Part shown: piece after piece, positions 10,171-19,454 of the stretch
How the letters are laid out: each line of letters begins with the position of its first letter
Numbering within the stretch: the stretch's first letter is position 1
Origin: Rossellomorea sp. AcN35-11
GTDB lineage: Bacteria > Bacillota > Bacilli > Bacillales > Bacillaceae_B
Assembly (NCBI GenBank): GCA_030388825.1
Contig: CP128835.1
Span: 3,776,001 to 3,840,000 of the forward strand
DNA: 64,000 nucleotides
Direction: 5' to 3'
Notes under the pieces: generated by a model
The model's database searches: none
What the model saw: the letters and a program-made list of their open reading frames with translations, nothing else
What the model was told of the DNA's origin: nothing
Program-made: the position numbers and the translations under genes

Positions 10171-10731
10171 TCAGTTTCTAAATTGTATGTCCCATTCGTT
10201 GATTGGCCAGTAACGAAGATCCACTTTACCTACCACCTGTTCCCGATCAACGAAGCCGAAGTAGCGACTATCCATGCTTCCCCGCCGATTATCACCGAGA
10301 ACAAACACTTTTCCCTCTGGAACGGTTTGCTCATCCGTGATTTCTTCCAGGGTAAAATCACCTGTCAATTTATTTCCGATGTATTCCTGCTTGAACTTTT
10401 CCAAATAAGGCTCAGGATAGTACTCTCCATTTATATATAGCTTATCATCCTTATAAACGACCTTATCACCAGGCAGTCCGATAATCCGTTTCACATAATC
10501 TTCGTTTTCATTTGCATGAAAGACGACAACATCAAAGCGATCCAAGTCTCCAATATGATAACCGATTTTATTCACAACAAGCTTATTTCCATCTTGTAGC
10601 GTCGGCATCATCGATTCACCCTCGACTACATAGTTGGAGAAGAGAAAGGTTCGAATGATGACAAAGATGATCAATCCAATCCCTAATGCTTTAATCCATT
10701 CGAGTCCTTCTCTTTTTACCTCTTCTCTCAA
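10171..10731 (-). CDS. sipV: Type I signal peptidase
   Basis: Membrane-anchored leader peptidase of 186 residues that removes signal peptides from secreted preproteins at the outer face of the membrane. One N-terminal helix (about residues 14-31) is followed by GESMMPT with catalytic Ser40, YVKRIIGLPGD with catalytic Lys81, and the box E signature VLGDNRRGSMDSR. Length matches the Gram-positive Sip family. The start is TTG overlapping the TGA stop of yhjE by four bases, with AGGAGG seven bases upstream, so translation is probably coupled. The yhjE neighbour is that of B. subtilis sipV; the symbol rests on that order, since Sip paralogues are hard to tell apart. Confidence 0.9.
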   Translation of the reverse strand: MREEVKREGLEWIKALGIGLIIFVIIRTFLFSNYVVEGESMMPTLQDGNKLVVNKIGYHIGDLDRFDVVVFHANENEDYVKRIIGLPGDKVVYKDDKLYINGEYYPEPYLEKFKQEYIGNKLTGDFTLEEITDEQTVPEGKVFVLGDNRRGSMDSRYFGFVDREQVVGKVDLRYWPINEWDIQFRN

Positions 10732-11369
10732 TTTGATTCCTCCTGCTTTTTCCGTTCAATTCGTTGGTCTATTTCCATTTTTTTATTTAGATGTATTTCA
10801 ATTCGTTTTCCTATTAGCCATAGTATAAAGATAATGGCGGCAACGATAACCGTACGTATTGGCTGTCTCACTAATGATATAATATCATATCCGATAAAGC
10901 TTATGGTAAAAATCATCACCATTTTCCCTGTAACCACAGCGAGCATGTATTGGGCGATACTGATGGATGACAATCCGGCCACCACATTCACCACTGCAGA
11001 CGGCGTAAACGGGAAGCAAAGAAGAATGAACAACGGGCCGAAGCCATGCCTGTCCACCCATTTTGTCAATCGTTTTACTTGTCGGTTCCTTCTCAGGAAC
11101 CGGAAAATCCGAGTTTCCCCAAATCTTCTTACCAATAAGAACACAATGAGGGCTCCAAGAGTGGCACCAATCCAAGAGAAAAGGAACCCCCACCATAATC
11201 CGAAGGCATTCGCATTGGCCGTCACAAACACGACCAGGGGCAGGAATGGGAGAAATGCCTCAAGCAGCGGAAGCAAAATGCCTGGAATGGGTCCAAACGA
11301 TCGATACTGCTGAATCAAGTCCATCATATTTTCAAGAGTAAACCAGTCTTTTATCTTATTTATATTCAT
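10728..11369 (-). CDS. yhjE: TVP38/TMEM64 (DedA-like) membrane protein
   Basis: A 213-residue polytopic membrane protein of the VTT/SNARE-associated family, related to DedA. The segment FGLWWGFLFSWIGATLGALI and the later CFPFTPSAVVNVVAGLS (near residues 118-135) are the family's re-entrant GA and FPxxP-type signatures; four to six helices can be drawn. Members are linked to lipid scrambling or small-molecule movement, but no substrate is known for this one. It overlaps the downstream signal peptidase by four bases. A highly basic and acidic tail (KRIEIHLNKKMEIDQRIERKK) ends the protein. Confidence 0.8.
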   Translation of the reverse strand: MNINKIKDWFTLENMMDLIQQYRSFGPIPGILLPLLEAFLPFLPLVVFVTANANAFGLWWGFLFSWIGATLGALIVFLLVRRFGETRIFRFLRRNRQVKRLTKWVDRHGFGPLFILLCFPFTPSAVVNVVAGLSSISIAQYMLAVVTGKMVMIFTISFIGYDIISLVRQPIRTVIVAAIIFILWLIGKRIEIHLNKKMEIDQRIERKKQEESN

Positions 11370-11750
11370 ATTATATGTTTCCCCTTAAACGACCATGAAC
11401 AAATACACTCATTTCGTTATTTCGTTACTTATATTTTCATCATAGCATACCGAATCAGGATTTCCATATGCTCCGTTTTATTACTATAATTTTGCCTATT
11501 GAAGAGGGAAGTAAACGTTTTGGGCCGGGTTATTTTTTGGGGAATGGTTTGGGTTGCGTTCAGTTTTGCAAAATCTGCCGTTTTTTACACAATAGAAGAT
11601 AACTGCTGTTGAAATGGGTCAGGTACCACTCCACTTGAGTAAATCCTGGAGACTTCGGTATCCCCAATTCATGATTTATTTTCAAATTACAGTTTTTATT
11701 TTCAAATCCGGGATTTTATTTTCAATTTCTCATCCTCCTCTCTCCCCCAA
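11370..11750. other. Intergenic region with a three-fold 20-base periodic motif
   Basis: No gene is seen in these 380 bases. TTTATTTTCAAAT occurs at 11675 and 11695, and TTTATTTTCAATT at 11715, exactly 20 bases apart each time. The remainder is unstructured apart from T-rich stretches near 11530-11590. Confidence 0.6.
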
Positions 11751-11787
11751 CAAAAAAGCTGCCACCCCCTTCCAGGAATGACAGCTC
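11751..11787 (-). terminator. Terminator of the S9 peptidase gene
   Basis: On the minus strand AGCTGTCATTCC pairs with GGGTGGCAGCT with G-U pairs and is followed by six T, just downstream of the peptidase stop codon. Confidence 0.75.
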
Positions 11788-11792
11788 TCCCT

Positions 11793-13765
11793 CTATAAAT
11801 ACTCCTCAAACCAGTCCACAATCTCCTGCAATCTCGCTTCCCTGAGAGAAGGTTTTCCCGTCCTGGATAAATTATGGTTAGATTCCGGGAACCGAACGAA
11901 TCGCACATCTTTTTTCCGGCGCTTCAACGCAATGAATAGTTGCTCTGCCTGTTCCACCGGACAACGGTAGTCGTTTTCGCTGTGAAGAATCAACAGAGGG
12001 GTGTTCATATTCTTCACATAAGCAAGAGGTGAATGCTTCCAAAGGGTTTCAATATCATCAAGATCGCTCTGGATTTGCCATTCGGAGAAATAGTAGCCGA
12101 TATCACTCACTCCGTAAAAGCTGATCCAGTTGCTGATGGACCGCTGGGTGACGGCAGCTTTAAACGTGTCGCTGTGGCCGATGATCCAGTTGGTCATGAA
12201 GCCCCCATAGCTTCCCCCCGTCACACCAAGACGGGTTTCATCTATGAACGGATATTCCGTCAGTGCATAGTCCACTGCCGCCATAATATCTTCGTAGTCT
12301 CCCCCACCGTAATCTCCCCGGACTGCATTGACGAAATCCTGCCCATAACCGTGGCTTCCACGGGGGTTTACATATAAAACGGCGTAGCCTTTACTTGTAA
12401 GCACTTGGAATTCATGAAAGAACGTATTCCCATACATCGTATGGGGTCCCCCATGTATTTCAACCACAAGCGGGTATTTCTTTCCTGCCTCATACCCTGC
12501 AGGCTTCATGATCCAACCTTGCACGGGCCATCCTCCAGCCCCCCCTGTACATAAATGACTGTGGAGAGGATAGCTCGCGACCCTTCAAGAAATCCCCATT
12601 CAGGTTGGTTATCTTCGTCAGTTCTCCTGTGGGGACATGAAGCGTATACAGTTCCCCAGGTTCATTCGGCTTGCTCATGGCCACCAGCATCAATTGTCTC
12701 CCTGAATCAAGATCGAAACCATATACATGCTGCTCTTCCTGAAGCAGTGCAGGATAGATGGCTCCTTCGATGTGAGCATAGTACAGAACTGTGTTACCTG
12801 CGTCTGATGCGAGGAAATAGAAGCTTTCATTATCCTTGGACCAGACGATTCCTGCTTGAGATGACCCTTGGATACTGTCGCTGTTGAGATAATCTCCCAC
12901 TGGGACGTCCATACCATCAGTCAGGCAAATGGAGTGGCCTGTTTCCATATCATGCAGGCCACACTTTATTGTGGGTCGCATTCTCAAATTCCCGTCCATG
13001 GCCGATATAGGCAAGGTATTTCCCGTCAGGTGACCACCTTGCCTCGCCGTAATAACCGGATTGTTCATTCGTTTTCTTATATTCCTTCGTTTCAAGATGA
13101 AAAGTATATAAATCAGACTGGAAGGAAAGATCCCTGTCTTCAGTTCTGTCTGCTGACAATGCGATCTGCTTTCCATCAGGAGACCAGGAATGCAGAGTGT
13201 AATCGTAGACATCATCCGTGATTCTCTTCATTTGCTTCGAAGACACATCGACTAGGACGATTTGGGAGTAACAATTGTCATCAAAGCCACGGTCATCACT
13301 CTTATACTTCATGCTTGTCGTTATGAATGGCTTTAATTTCTCCTTATCACACTCCTTCTTTTCAAAGGTCTCCCCTTGCCGCATCCTGATCGAGAAAGCG
13401 ATCTGTTTACCACACGGAGACCAGACTGGATTCGTAACGCCTTTTGAATAATCAGTCAGCTGTTCTGCTTCCCCGCCATCACGGGGGATAACATAAATCT
13501 GATTCACTCCTGAACGGTCCGATATAAAGGCAAGCATTCTTCCATCAGGTGACCACCTTGGAGAGGTAATCCTCTGTTCCCCGAACGTCCATTGACGAGT
13601 GGTCCGGTTTTTCAGATGGATGCTATGTAAGGATGAAACATATTCATTCTGTTCTTTACACATGATCGTCTGAATAAAAACGGCCTCATCTCCACTTGGA
13701 GATAATCTTGGATCGGACACTGCTCTTATTCTGTAAAGGTCCTGGATTTCAATTCCTTTCATCAT
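11793..13765 (-). pseudogene. S9 family peptidase (acylaminoacyl-peptidase, YuxL-like), two frameshifts
   Basis: About 656 residues after restoring two single-base frameshifts. The N-terminal half is a beta-propeller with repeated WSPDGR, WSPCGK and WSPDGK blades; the C-terminal half is an alpha/beta hydrolase with VEIHGGPHTMYG, the nucleophile elbow TGGSYGGFMTN, the acid LHSENDYRCP and the histidine PESNHN. These define a prolyl-oligopeptidase-family serine peptidase acting on short or N-acylated peptides in the cytoplasm. Frameshift 1 is one extra C near 12957-12960 (after THNKVW); frameshift 2 is a run of seven G at 12539-12545 where six keeps frame (MYRGAGGW). All catalytic residues are present, so the reading breaks may be sequence errors. 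Not in the B. subtilis yhj order. Confidence 0.85.
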
Positions 13766-13969
13766 TTCCTGCCACCTTCCTCTCTTCAGTACACATTATT
13801 ATTTCTACATCTGAAATACTTTTTCCTCTTTGGATAAAATCACGCTTTCCCCATCATAATAGAAACAAATTCAGATTCTACAACTTTCCCTATTGAAAGT
13901 AAATTGAAATCCACGTAAAATAAATATACGAACATACGTTCTTTAAAGAAGAAAAGGAGGCGTCTTCAT

Positions 13970-14359
13970 ATGACACGGATTCCCGAGAACGACCGAAATA
14001 TATTAGAACAGGCGATCTATTTACCTATGGTGTTGACCATTCTGAATCGTGATCTGCAAGTCGTCGACAGCAGCCCATTTAAATTAAAACGTCCGTATTT
14101 GGAAATGATTGAAGAGACGATGAAAGTGATCCAAGGAGAGCTCGCTCACGTCAAAAAGTACATGAGGACCAATAAGATGAAGGTGGAACGGATTCAATCA
14201 GACGATGCCTTTACGATGTATATGTTTCTGTATAAAGGATATGAAGAGCACCATAACTACTTCAACCCTCGCCTTCGCAACCGTGTGGAGGATTTAATGA
14301 GACATTACTTGTATCGAAGATTCCTCGAAACGAAATCGGATACAACAAAAGAAGCGTGA
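13970..14359 (+). CDS. yhjD: YhjD-like hypothetical protein
   Basis: A 129-residue soluble, charged protein without signal peptide or membrane segment. Ending in KSDTTKEA, it contains the stretches YKGYEEHHNYFNPRLRNRVEDL and RPYLEMIEETMKVIQ, which I recognise as like B. subtilis YhjD. Its position near yhjE, sip and comK fits that identity. Function is unknown. The ATG follows AAAGGAGGCGTCTTCAT. It converges on comK with only six bases between stops and they share a hairpin. Confidence 0.65.
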   Translation: MTRIPENDRNILEQAIYLPMVLTILNRDLQVVDSSPFKLKRPYLEMIEETMKVIQGELAHVKKYMRTNKMKVERIQSDDAFTMYMFLYKGYEEHHNYFNPRLRNRVEDLMRHYLYRRFLETKSDTTKEA

Positions 14360-14382
14360 TTCACGTCACGCATCGGCTTTTG
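14345..14382. terminator. Bidirectional hairpin between yhjD and comK
   Basis: CAAAAG, GCGTGA, TCACGC and CTTTTG form an interrupted stem that overlaps the 3' ends of both convergent genes. Confidence 0.5.
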
Positions 14383-14935
14383 TGATATTACGATTAAGGT
14401 ACAGCGTCCTTACTTTACTCGTTTCCCTTTGAATTTTTGCATTATACTTGTTTTCCATTTCTGACACTCTCTGTGTATAGGCAATACGCAGGTCAGAAGT
14501 ACGAAGCATTTGATTCTCAAATGAACTGTAGGAAATTGGGACGATGCAGGACTCATTGTTTTGAAGAAAAACCTTGGTCGATCCATTTGTCGAGCGCTCA
14601 TACCCACGGACGTGAGAATGGGATACCCAGGCACATTCTTGTTTGACAGGAGATGATGTCGGAAATAGATAGATGGACATCTGGGGATTCACCATGATGG
14701 GAGCTTTGTAGATAATACCCGTTAATCTTTTGGTGCCTTCTTTCCTTCCTTCATAGGAGGAACCAAAGAATTCACAGCTCTTCTTTAAGATATCAAACGG
14801 TTTAAATGGGGAGATTAACACGTCATCCACTTCTATGATTTTAGTAAAAGTCCTGGCACCGTACTCGATGGGCTGTAGAATCATTGTATGGGGATTCACT
14901 TCATATTCTTCTATTATTCGAGATTTTTCTCTCAT
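14366..14935 (-). CDS. comK: Competence transcription factor ComK
   Basis: ComK is the master activator of late competence genes (DNA uptake and recombination) in Bacillus. The 189-residue product carries the family's conserved stretches EEYEVN, CEFFGSSYEGRKEGT, PIMVNPQMSIYLFPT and PISYSSFENQMLRT. The ATG at 14935 is preceded by GGAGGCGATGAA; a longer form from 14965 lacks a site. The C-terminal end is a little different from B. subtilis ComK, which targets the protein for MecA-ClpCP degradation. The AT-rich upstream region (14940-15130) is where ComK AT-boxes and Rok/AbrB binding would be expected, but a clean AAAA-N5-TTTT pair is not seen. Confidence 0.9.
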   Translation of the reverse strand: MREKSRIIEEYEVNPHTMILQPIEYGARTFTKIIEVDDVLISPFKPFDILKKSCEFFGSSYEGRKEGTKRLTGIIYKAPIMVNPQMSIYLFPTSSPVKQECAWVSHSHVRGYERSTNGSTKVFLQNNESCIVPISYSSFENQMLRTSDLRIAYTQRVSEMENKYNAKIQRETSKVRTLYLNRNITKADA

Positions 14936-15132
14936 TTCATCGCCTCCATTTACATTTTTCACCAAAATAATACCACAAATATCGAGGGTTGTCTTGTATA
15001 TTTTTAAAAATTCTGAAATTTAATCTGTGCCACCCTTCCCTTAATAAAAAATTATCAGAATATTTAATTTTTTGGTTGAATTTTTACTACTTACCCCATA
15101 TACTAATAAAAAGAATTCAGGGGTGACCGTAT

Positions 15133-15369
15133 ATGGAAAACAAAAAGTCCTATACAGAAATGATGAAAGCTTCTGCGATGAGCCGTAAGAAAGCCGCTGA
15201 GAGAAGCGTTATGGAGATCTATATCGACATGGTGCTGCATGAAAGCATTCTGACGACGCGTAAGACAAAACTCCTGACAGACATTGATGCCGCCCTGGAT
15301 AAAAAAAATAAACCTTTGTTCATGACATTAACGAAAGAATTAAAGGAACTGAATCAAAGCTACGGATGA
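15133..15369 (+). CDS. yhzC: IDEAL domain protein YhzC
   Basis: A 78-residue protein matching the small IDEAL-domain family of Firmicutes, whose conserved core is a helical region here reading IDAALDKKNKPLFMTLTKEL. B. subtilis yhzC lies beside comK, as here. The domain is also found at the C-terminus of MecA-type and other regulators, but the role of YhzC is not established. The ATG is preceded by AGGGGTGA and the gene is divergent from comK, so the two share a roughly 200-base promoter region. Confidence 0.75.
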   Translation: MENKKSYTEMMKASAMSRKKAAERSVMEIYIDMVLHESILTTRKTKLLTDIDAALDKKNKPLFMTLTKELKELNQSYG

Positions 15370-15374
15370 TAAAC

Positions 15375-15413
15375 AATAGCTGACTCTATACACGGGTCAG
15401 CTATTCCTTTTTT
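15375..15413 (+). terminator. Rho-independent terminator of yhzC
   Basis: AATAGCTGAC pairs perfectly with GTCAGCTATT and is followed by CCTTTTTT, six bases after the stop. Confidence 0.85.
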
Positions 15414-15471
15414 AATGGACGGGCCTTTGGTCCCTCTCCTTCATGAATTTCTTTCATTCAAACAGCAAATC

Positions 15472-15488
15472 CTATAGGTAACCTATAG
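15472..15488. promoter_or_regulatory. Perfect 17-base palindrome upstream of the DUF421 gene
   Basis: CTATAGGT-A-ACCTATAG has eight-base arms around one base, ending 17 bases before the DUF421 start codon and immediately ahead of its ribosome site. This is a good geometry for an operator; no binding protein can be named. Confidence 0.45.
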
Positions 15489-15505
15489 ATTCTGGAGCGT
15501 ATTTA

Positions 15506-16171
15506 ATGATTCTGCTTATAAAAGTGCTTGTCCTGTACTTAATGACCATTGGAGCGATGCGACTGATGGGGAAATCCACCATCGTACAAATGACCCCCTA
15601 TGACCTTGTGGCGATTATTATCGTGGGTACCATTGCATCCGAGCCACTCATCTCTACAGAATTCCTGCCAACCATGGCGGCTCTCGTCATTTTAGTGGGG
15701 CTCCATGTACTGTTCTCATTCCTGACACTAAGTCAATGGGGAAATCGATTCTTCCTGGGAGAACCCACATTGTTGATAAAAAATGGCGAGATTTTAGAGG
15801 ACAACCTGGAAAAATCGAAAATCTCCCTCATTCAATTATCATCCATTCTACGTTCTCAAGGTTACCCCAAAATCTCTGATGTGGACTACGCAATGTTGGA
15901 GCCTATCGGGGAAGTCAGTGTCATCCCGAAGGTGGAAAACACCCCGGTTACCGTTCAGCAACTTGACCTCAAAATTGATGATGAAGGCCTGCCGATTTCA
16001 GTTATTGTGGATGGCAAACTGCAAATACGTAACCTGAAACTCCTTGGAAAATCCCAAGAGTGGCTGGAAACTCAACTAACCAATGCAGGGGTTCAGTATA
16101 AAGATGTGATTTTTGCTTATATGACAGAGAAAACCAAAAACCTGATTATCAGTAAACGAGAAAAAGCCTAA
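15506..16171 (+). CDS. DUF421 (YetF-like) membrane protein
   Basis: A 221-residue protein with about three N-terminal transmembrane helices (residues 5-75) and a soluble C-terminal region of two small alpha/beta units, the standard DUF421 arrangement. The signatures RLMGKSTIVQMTPYDLV and the RSQG core of the soluble domain (SSILRSQGYPKISDVDYAMLE, split here by one residue) are clear. Related spore and vegetative paralogues in Bacillus include YetF, YdfS, YkjA and YrbG; biochemical function is unknown, with spore-germination roles reported for some relatives. The ATG follows a GGAG site. The palindrome upstream may regulate it. Confidence 0.8.
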   Translation: MILLIKVLVLYLMTIGAMRLMGKSTIVQMTPYDLVAIIIVGTIASEPLISTEFLPTMAALVILVGLHVLFSFLTLSQWGNRFFLGEPTLLIKNGEILEDNLEKSKISLIQLSSILRSQGYPKISDVDYAMLEPIGEVSVIPKVENTPVTVQQLDLKIDDEGLPISVIVDGKLQIRNLKLLGKSQEWLETQLTNAGVQYKDVIFAYMTEKTKNLIISKREKA

Positions 16172-16195
16172 TCACAATGGATAGGCTTTTTCTTC
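16161..16195 (+). terminator. Terminator overlapping the DUF421 stop codon
   Basis: AAAAAGCCTA pairs with TAGGCTTTTT and runs into TCTTC. The left arm encodes the last residues and stop of the DUF421 gene. Confidence 0.75.
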
Positions 16196-16327
16196 TTACT
16201 CATAAGACCTCTTTCATTCTTCGCAATCGGAAGGAATCCGTAACACAAGGCTTTGGAGAAGAGACCTTGCCTTCATGTCTTTGGTCGTCCGCATTCATCT
16301 ACGGCTCTTCAATCGACTACGACAAAT

Positions 16328-16648
16328 CTAATAGAACAGGTTTCCATAGGCTTCAATGGTTAAATATAATGCCACGGCAGTATAAACGAAAGCTGTCCAA
16401 AATGAGATGGAATGATAAAATCTTTTCTTCTTTTCCTTGATTAAATGCTGGCCCTTTTTGTAAAAGTAGCCATCTCCGTTTACATAGATGATGATAAGAG
16501 TAACTAATATCCCTATAATCAAAGACCACTCCATCATGGGCCTGCCTGTTTCAAGATAACTCAAAAAAGGTAATCCCACTAAAACTAAAATAGTAATACT
16601 AAACCGTATGAACAGCATCCACACTTTTTGTTTTTCTATTTTCCCCAT
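16328..16648 (-). CDS. Small membrane protein of unknown function
   Basis: A 106-residue protein with three likely transmembrane helices: about residues 13-30, 40-57 and 82-104. A basic cytoplasmic loop (YKKGQHLIKEKKKRFYH) separates the last two. I do not recognise the family. The start ATG is followed by GKIEKQK; upstream GGGGATGGGG overlaps the start and gives a usable ribosome site. Convergent with DUF421 and co-directional with yhfN, 164 bases away. Confidence 0.6.
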   Translation of the reverse strand: MGKIEKQKVWMLFIRFSITILVLVGLPFLSYLETGRPMMEWSLIIGILVTLIIIYVNGDGYFYKKGQHLIKEKKKRFYHSISFWTAFVYTAVALYLTIEAYGNLFY

Positions 16649-16713
16649 CCCCTGCCGTATTTAATATACTTATATTACCATAAATACCAAAAATTAAGTG
16701 GATGAATTAAAAT

Positions 16714-16748
16714 CAAAAAAAAACGACTTGCCCCATTCACAAGTCGTC
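16714..16748 (-). terminator. Terminator of yhfN
   Basis: On the minus strand ACGACTTG pairs with CAAGTCGT and is followed by nine T. Confidence 0.85.
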
Positions 16749-16811
16749 CTCCATATATTTCACACAAAAGGGGGAAGGCAAAGTCACTTCATATCTATTG
16801 GGGTTAGCCCA

Positions 16812-18089
16812 TCACTCTATTTCTTTTTCTTTCTCCACTTCATACTCTTCAAGCATCGTCAGTCTCTCCAGCATAGTAGGGTGTCCATAACGGAAAATCT
16901 TTACAAGCAGTGGAGGGTTCACCTGGGACAATCCTACCTTCGATAACTTTTGAAAAGATGTGATGGCTGCTTCTTTATCCCCTGTCATTTCGATCGCGTA
17001 ACGGTCTGCCCTCGTTTCCTGATAGCGGGAAATCCAGTTGCTGAAGGGACTCACAGCGAACAAGAGCATGGATGTAATCAGTAAAAATAGAGGCAGTGAG
17101 CTCAAATTCGACACGCTGGATACCTTCAGGTCATCTTTATGGTTCGCTACAATGCCCCTCATTACCTTAGCTGTCAGGAATAGGCCAAAGAAGGAAAGGA
17201 CCAGATAGATGGCAATGCCTATATAAATATGTTTCTCCACATAATGAGCCATTTCATGGGCCATAACAAACAGGATTTCATCATCCGTCAATTTTTCCAG
17301 GGTCGTATCCCAGAGAACAATTCGGGAGTTGGATCCTACCCCCGTCACATATGCATTGAGGGAATTCGTTTTCTCGGACATATCCACTTCAAATACATGA
17401 TCTGCAGGGATTTTCGCTTTATCGGCAAGGGAGAGAATTTGCTCTTCCAAAACCTTATCCTTCAATGGATAGAAGTCATTATACAAAGGGTCAATCAACA
17501 CAGGCTGCACGAACATCATGAAAATCGTAAAGGGTACGGACAATGCCCATGCCGCCAGCCACCAGCGCTGCTTGAACCGCTTCATCAAACCATATAATAC
17601 CGATACGATGATGAACATGAGCAGATAATTCACCCAGAAATCCGTTACCTCGTCCTTCATCCACATAGAGAACGTCTGGGTGGAGATATTGTAACTCTTC
17701 GAAATGGTATACGACATATACTGGAGGGGAAAAATCGCAACAAAAGAAGCAATCGATAACCAGAACAAGTAGATGGCCGTTTGCAGGAAACCATTTTTCA
17801 CCGTTCCCCTTGCCCACTTTTCGAATACTCGGGATACCCCCAAGATCAGGATGAGGAAATAAAACAACCATTCAAAAGGAGTGGATAAGAAAAACAAGAG
17901 ATTCTTGATTTTCGAGAAATCCTCACTCAACATGATCTCTTTATCATTCATAAAGGTGGAAGGATCTGCACTGCTGCCCTTGTACACGTCAGGCAAAGTA
18001 GAGTCCGCCAAAAAGAATAAATACACATATAAAAATAAGCCTAATAGCAAATAAGCCAGTATCGATCGAAATGCCCATTTTCCTACCAA
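16812..18089 (-). CDS. yhfN: M48 (Ste24/HtpX-like) membrane metallopeptidase
   Basis: A 425-residue zinc metalloprotease with several membrane helices, matching B. subtilis YhfN along its length, including QPVLIDPLYNDFYPLKDK and SEKTNSLNAYVTGVGSN. The zinc motif is MAHEMAHYVEKH (HExxH) and the third ligand is in SRYQETRADRYAIE. Such enzymes cleave membrane or CaaX-like substrates at the cytoplasmic membrane. The start is taken at the TTG at 18089, seven bases after GGAGG; an upstream ATG at 18143 would add 18 residues without a site. It is monocistronic with its own terminator. Confidence 0.85.
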   Translation of the reverse strand: MVGKWAFRSILAYLLLGLFLYVYLFFLADSTLPDVYKGSSADPSTFMNDKEIMLSEDFSKIKNLLFFLSTPFEWLFYFLILILGVSRVFEKWARGTVKNGFLQTAIYLFWLSIASFVAIFPLQYMSYTISKSYNISTQTFSMWMKDEVTDFWVNYLLMFIIVSVLYGLMKRFKQRWWLAAWALSVPFTIFMMFVQPVLIDPLYNDFYPLKDKVLEEQILSLADKAKIPADHVFEVDMSEKTNSLNAYVTGVGSNSRIVLWDTTLEKLTDDEILFVMAHEMAHYVEKHIYIGIAIYLVLSFFGLFLTAKVMRGIVANHKDDLKVSSVSNLSSLPLFLLITSMLLFAVSPFSNWISRYQETRADRYAIEMTGDKEAAITSFQKLSKVGLSQVNPPLLVKIFRYGHPTMLERLTMLEEYEVEKEKEIE

Positions 18090-18301
18090 CAAACTTCCTC
18101 CCTTCTTGTCCTCAATACTATATGTAATACCCTGTCCAAACATTTAGAACATAAACCCGCAAAAGCAAAGCTTTTACCATTTCTCCCCTTACCTTAGAGA
18201 AGGAATGACGTATTGAGCATGAGGTACTGGTACTCAATCAACTTATATGGGGCAGTATTGTCACTGTAAAAAACCTTTCCTTATGACTACATTCAATCAA
18301 T

Positions 18302-18328
18302 AAAAGCCGCGATTCAAATCGCGGCTTA
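18302..18328 (-). terminator. Terminator of azlCD
   Basis: AAGCCGCGATT and AATCGCGGCTT form an eleven-base stem with a two-base loop; on the minus strand it continues CTTTTATTG. It overlaps the azlD stop by a few bases. Confidence 0.75.
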
Positions 18329-18637
18329 CATCAAAAATACAGAATACAGGGACAAAACGGAAATCGCCCCGAGCACCACCAGGATGACATTGGCACCAAG
18401 AAAGGCAATGGCAAATGCGGCTGCCGTCCCGACTGCTCCAAACATAAGATTACCCTCTTGAATCAACAAGATGCTTGGAAAAATTAAAGCACCTAATACG
18501 GCGAAAGGAACATTCTTTAGAACCCCTTGAAGGAATGGGGGCAGTTCTTTTCCTTTGAAGACGAGAAATGGGAGCATTCTTGGAATATACGTGACAACCG
18601 CCATACCGATGATCATCAAAACGACCGTGCTATTCAT
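18326..18637 (-). CDS. azlD: Branched-chain amino acid exporter small subunit AzlD
   Basis: A 103-residue protein with four hydrophobic helices, the small partner of AzlC. MAVVTYIPRMLPFLVF near the start and LKNVPFAVLGALIFPSIL are characteristic of the AzlD family. With AzlC it forms a LIV-E type efflux permease for branched-chain amino acids or analogues such as 4-azaleucine. Its start overlaps the azlC stop by eight bases, with GGGGGGAGG upstream inside azlC, which indicates coupled translation. Confidence 0.88.
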   Translation of the reverse strand: MNSTVVLMIIGMAVVTYIPRMLPFLVFKGKELPPFLQGVLKNVPFAVLGALIFPSILLIQEGNLMFGAVGTAAAFAIAFLGANVILVVLGAISVLSLYSVFLM

Positions 18638-19352
18638 ACGATTTTCCTCCCCCCTTCATCATGACAATCCACTCAACCATCAACGCTGAAACGATTGTAG
18701 CAGCAACAATCGACCAGCCGTTTGAAAGATTCGTTGTATAAAGAAGGATGCTGTTCAAAGCTCCTGCGACTAAAGCAAGAAAGGTAACTTTGACACTCTT
18801 TTTCATTGACGGTACGAGGAGTCCCACGAACATGGCGTAAAGGGCAATCGTCATGCTGGCTTGCAGAAATTCAGGAAGGATCTCTCCAATGAAGTACCCT
18901 ACTCCCGAATTTACGACCCAGCTTCCATATGAAATAAGCATAACCCCTAAGGCAAACCCCGTTTTCACCTTACCATCTTTGACACTGATGACTGTGAACG
19001 TTTCATCCGTAATGCCAAACGCATAAAAAAGCTTCTTGAACAACCGATCTTCTTCAAGCTTCTCACTGAGAGAAGCTGACATCAGAAAGTGACGGATGTT
19101 CACGATGAACGTCGTAAGGATAATTTCGATGATCCCCGTCCCTACTGCAATCAGACTCAATGATATGTATTGAGCGGCTCCCGCAAACACGAGCATGCTC
19201 ATTAACAGCGTTTCGGTGACCGTGAGACCCGTGGTGCGTGCCAATAATCCAAAGGTCAACGCGACAGGCATATACCCTATGGCGATACTGAGTCCTCCCT
19301 GAAGGCCAAGGCGAAATTCACTTGCTTTTTTCGTGGAAAGAAGCGCCTCCAT
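18630..19352 (-). CDS. azlC: Branched-chain amino acid exporter large subunit AzlC
   Basis: A 240-residue integral membrane protein. It has the AzlC signatures YMPVALTFGLLARTTGL, FAGAAQYISL and IRHFLMSASL followed by FGITDETFTV. It pairs with azlD just downstream. The XRE-cupin regulator gene lies divergently 100 bases away, a common arrangement in which the regulator controls the exporter. The ATG follows AAAGGATGTGAGAGG. Confidence 0.9.
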   Translation of the reverse strand: MEALLSTKKASEFRLGLQGGLSIAIGYMPVALTFGLLARTTGLTVTETLLMSMLVFAGAAQYISLSLIAVGTGIIEIILTTFIVNIRHFLMSASLSEKLEEDRLFKKLFYAFGITDETFTVISVKDGKVKTGFALGVMLISYGSWVVNSGVGYFIGEILPEFLQASMTIALYAMFVGLLVPSMKKSVKVTFLALVAGALNSILLYTTNLSNGWSIVAATIVSALMVEWIVMMKGGGKSYE

Positions 19353-19454
19353 CCTCTCACATCCTTTATAATAGAAGTAGTGAACTATTTTAATATTTCA
19401 ATAATTTATTATATTATACATATAGACGTTATAGTATACAAGAGGAGTTTTGAC

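Noticed and set aside
10834..11313. Plus-strand open frame of 159 codons
   Set aside because: It lies entirely antisense to the well-supported yhjE gene; its composition is that of a shadow frame.
15000..15130. ComK AT-box pair at the comK promoter
   Set aside because: The region is AT-rich, but a clear AAAA-N5-TTTT pair with the expected spacing was not found.
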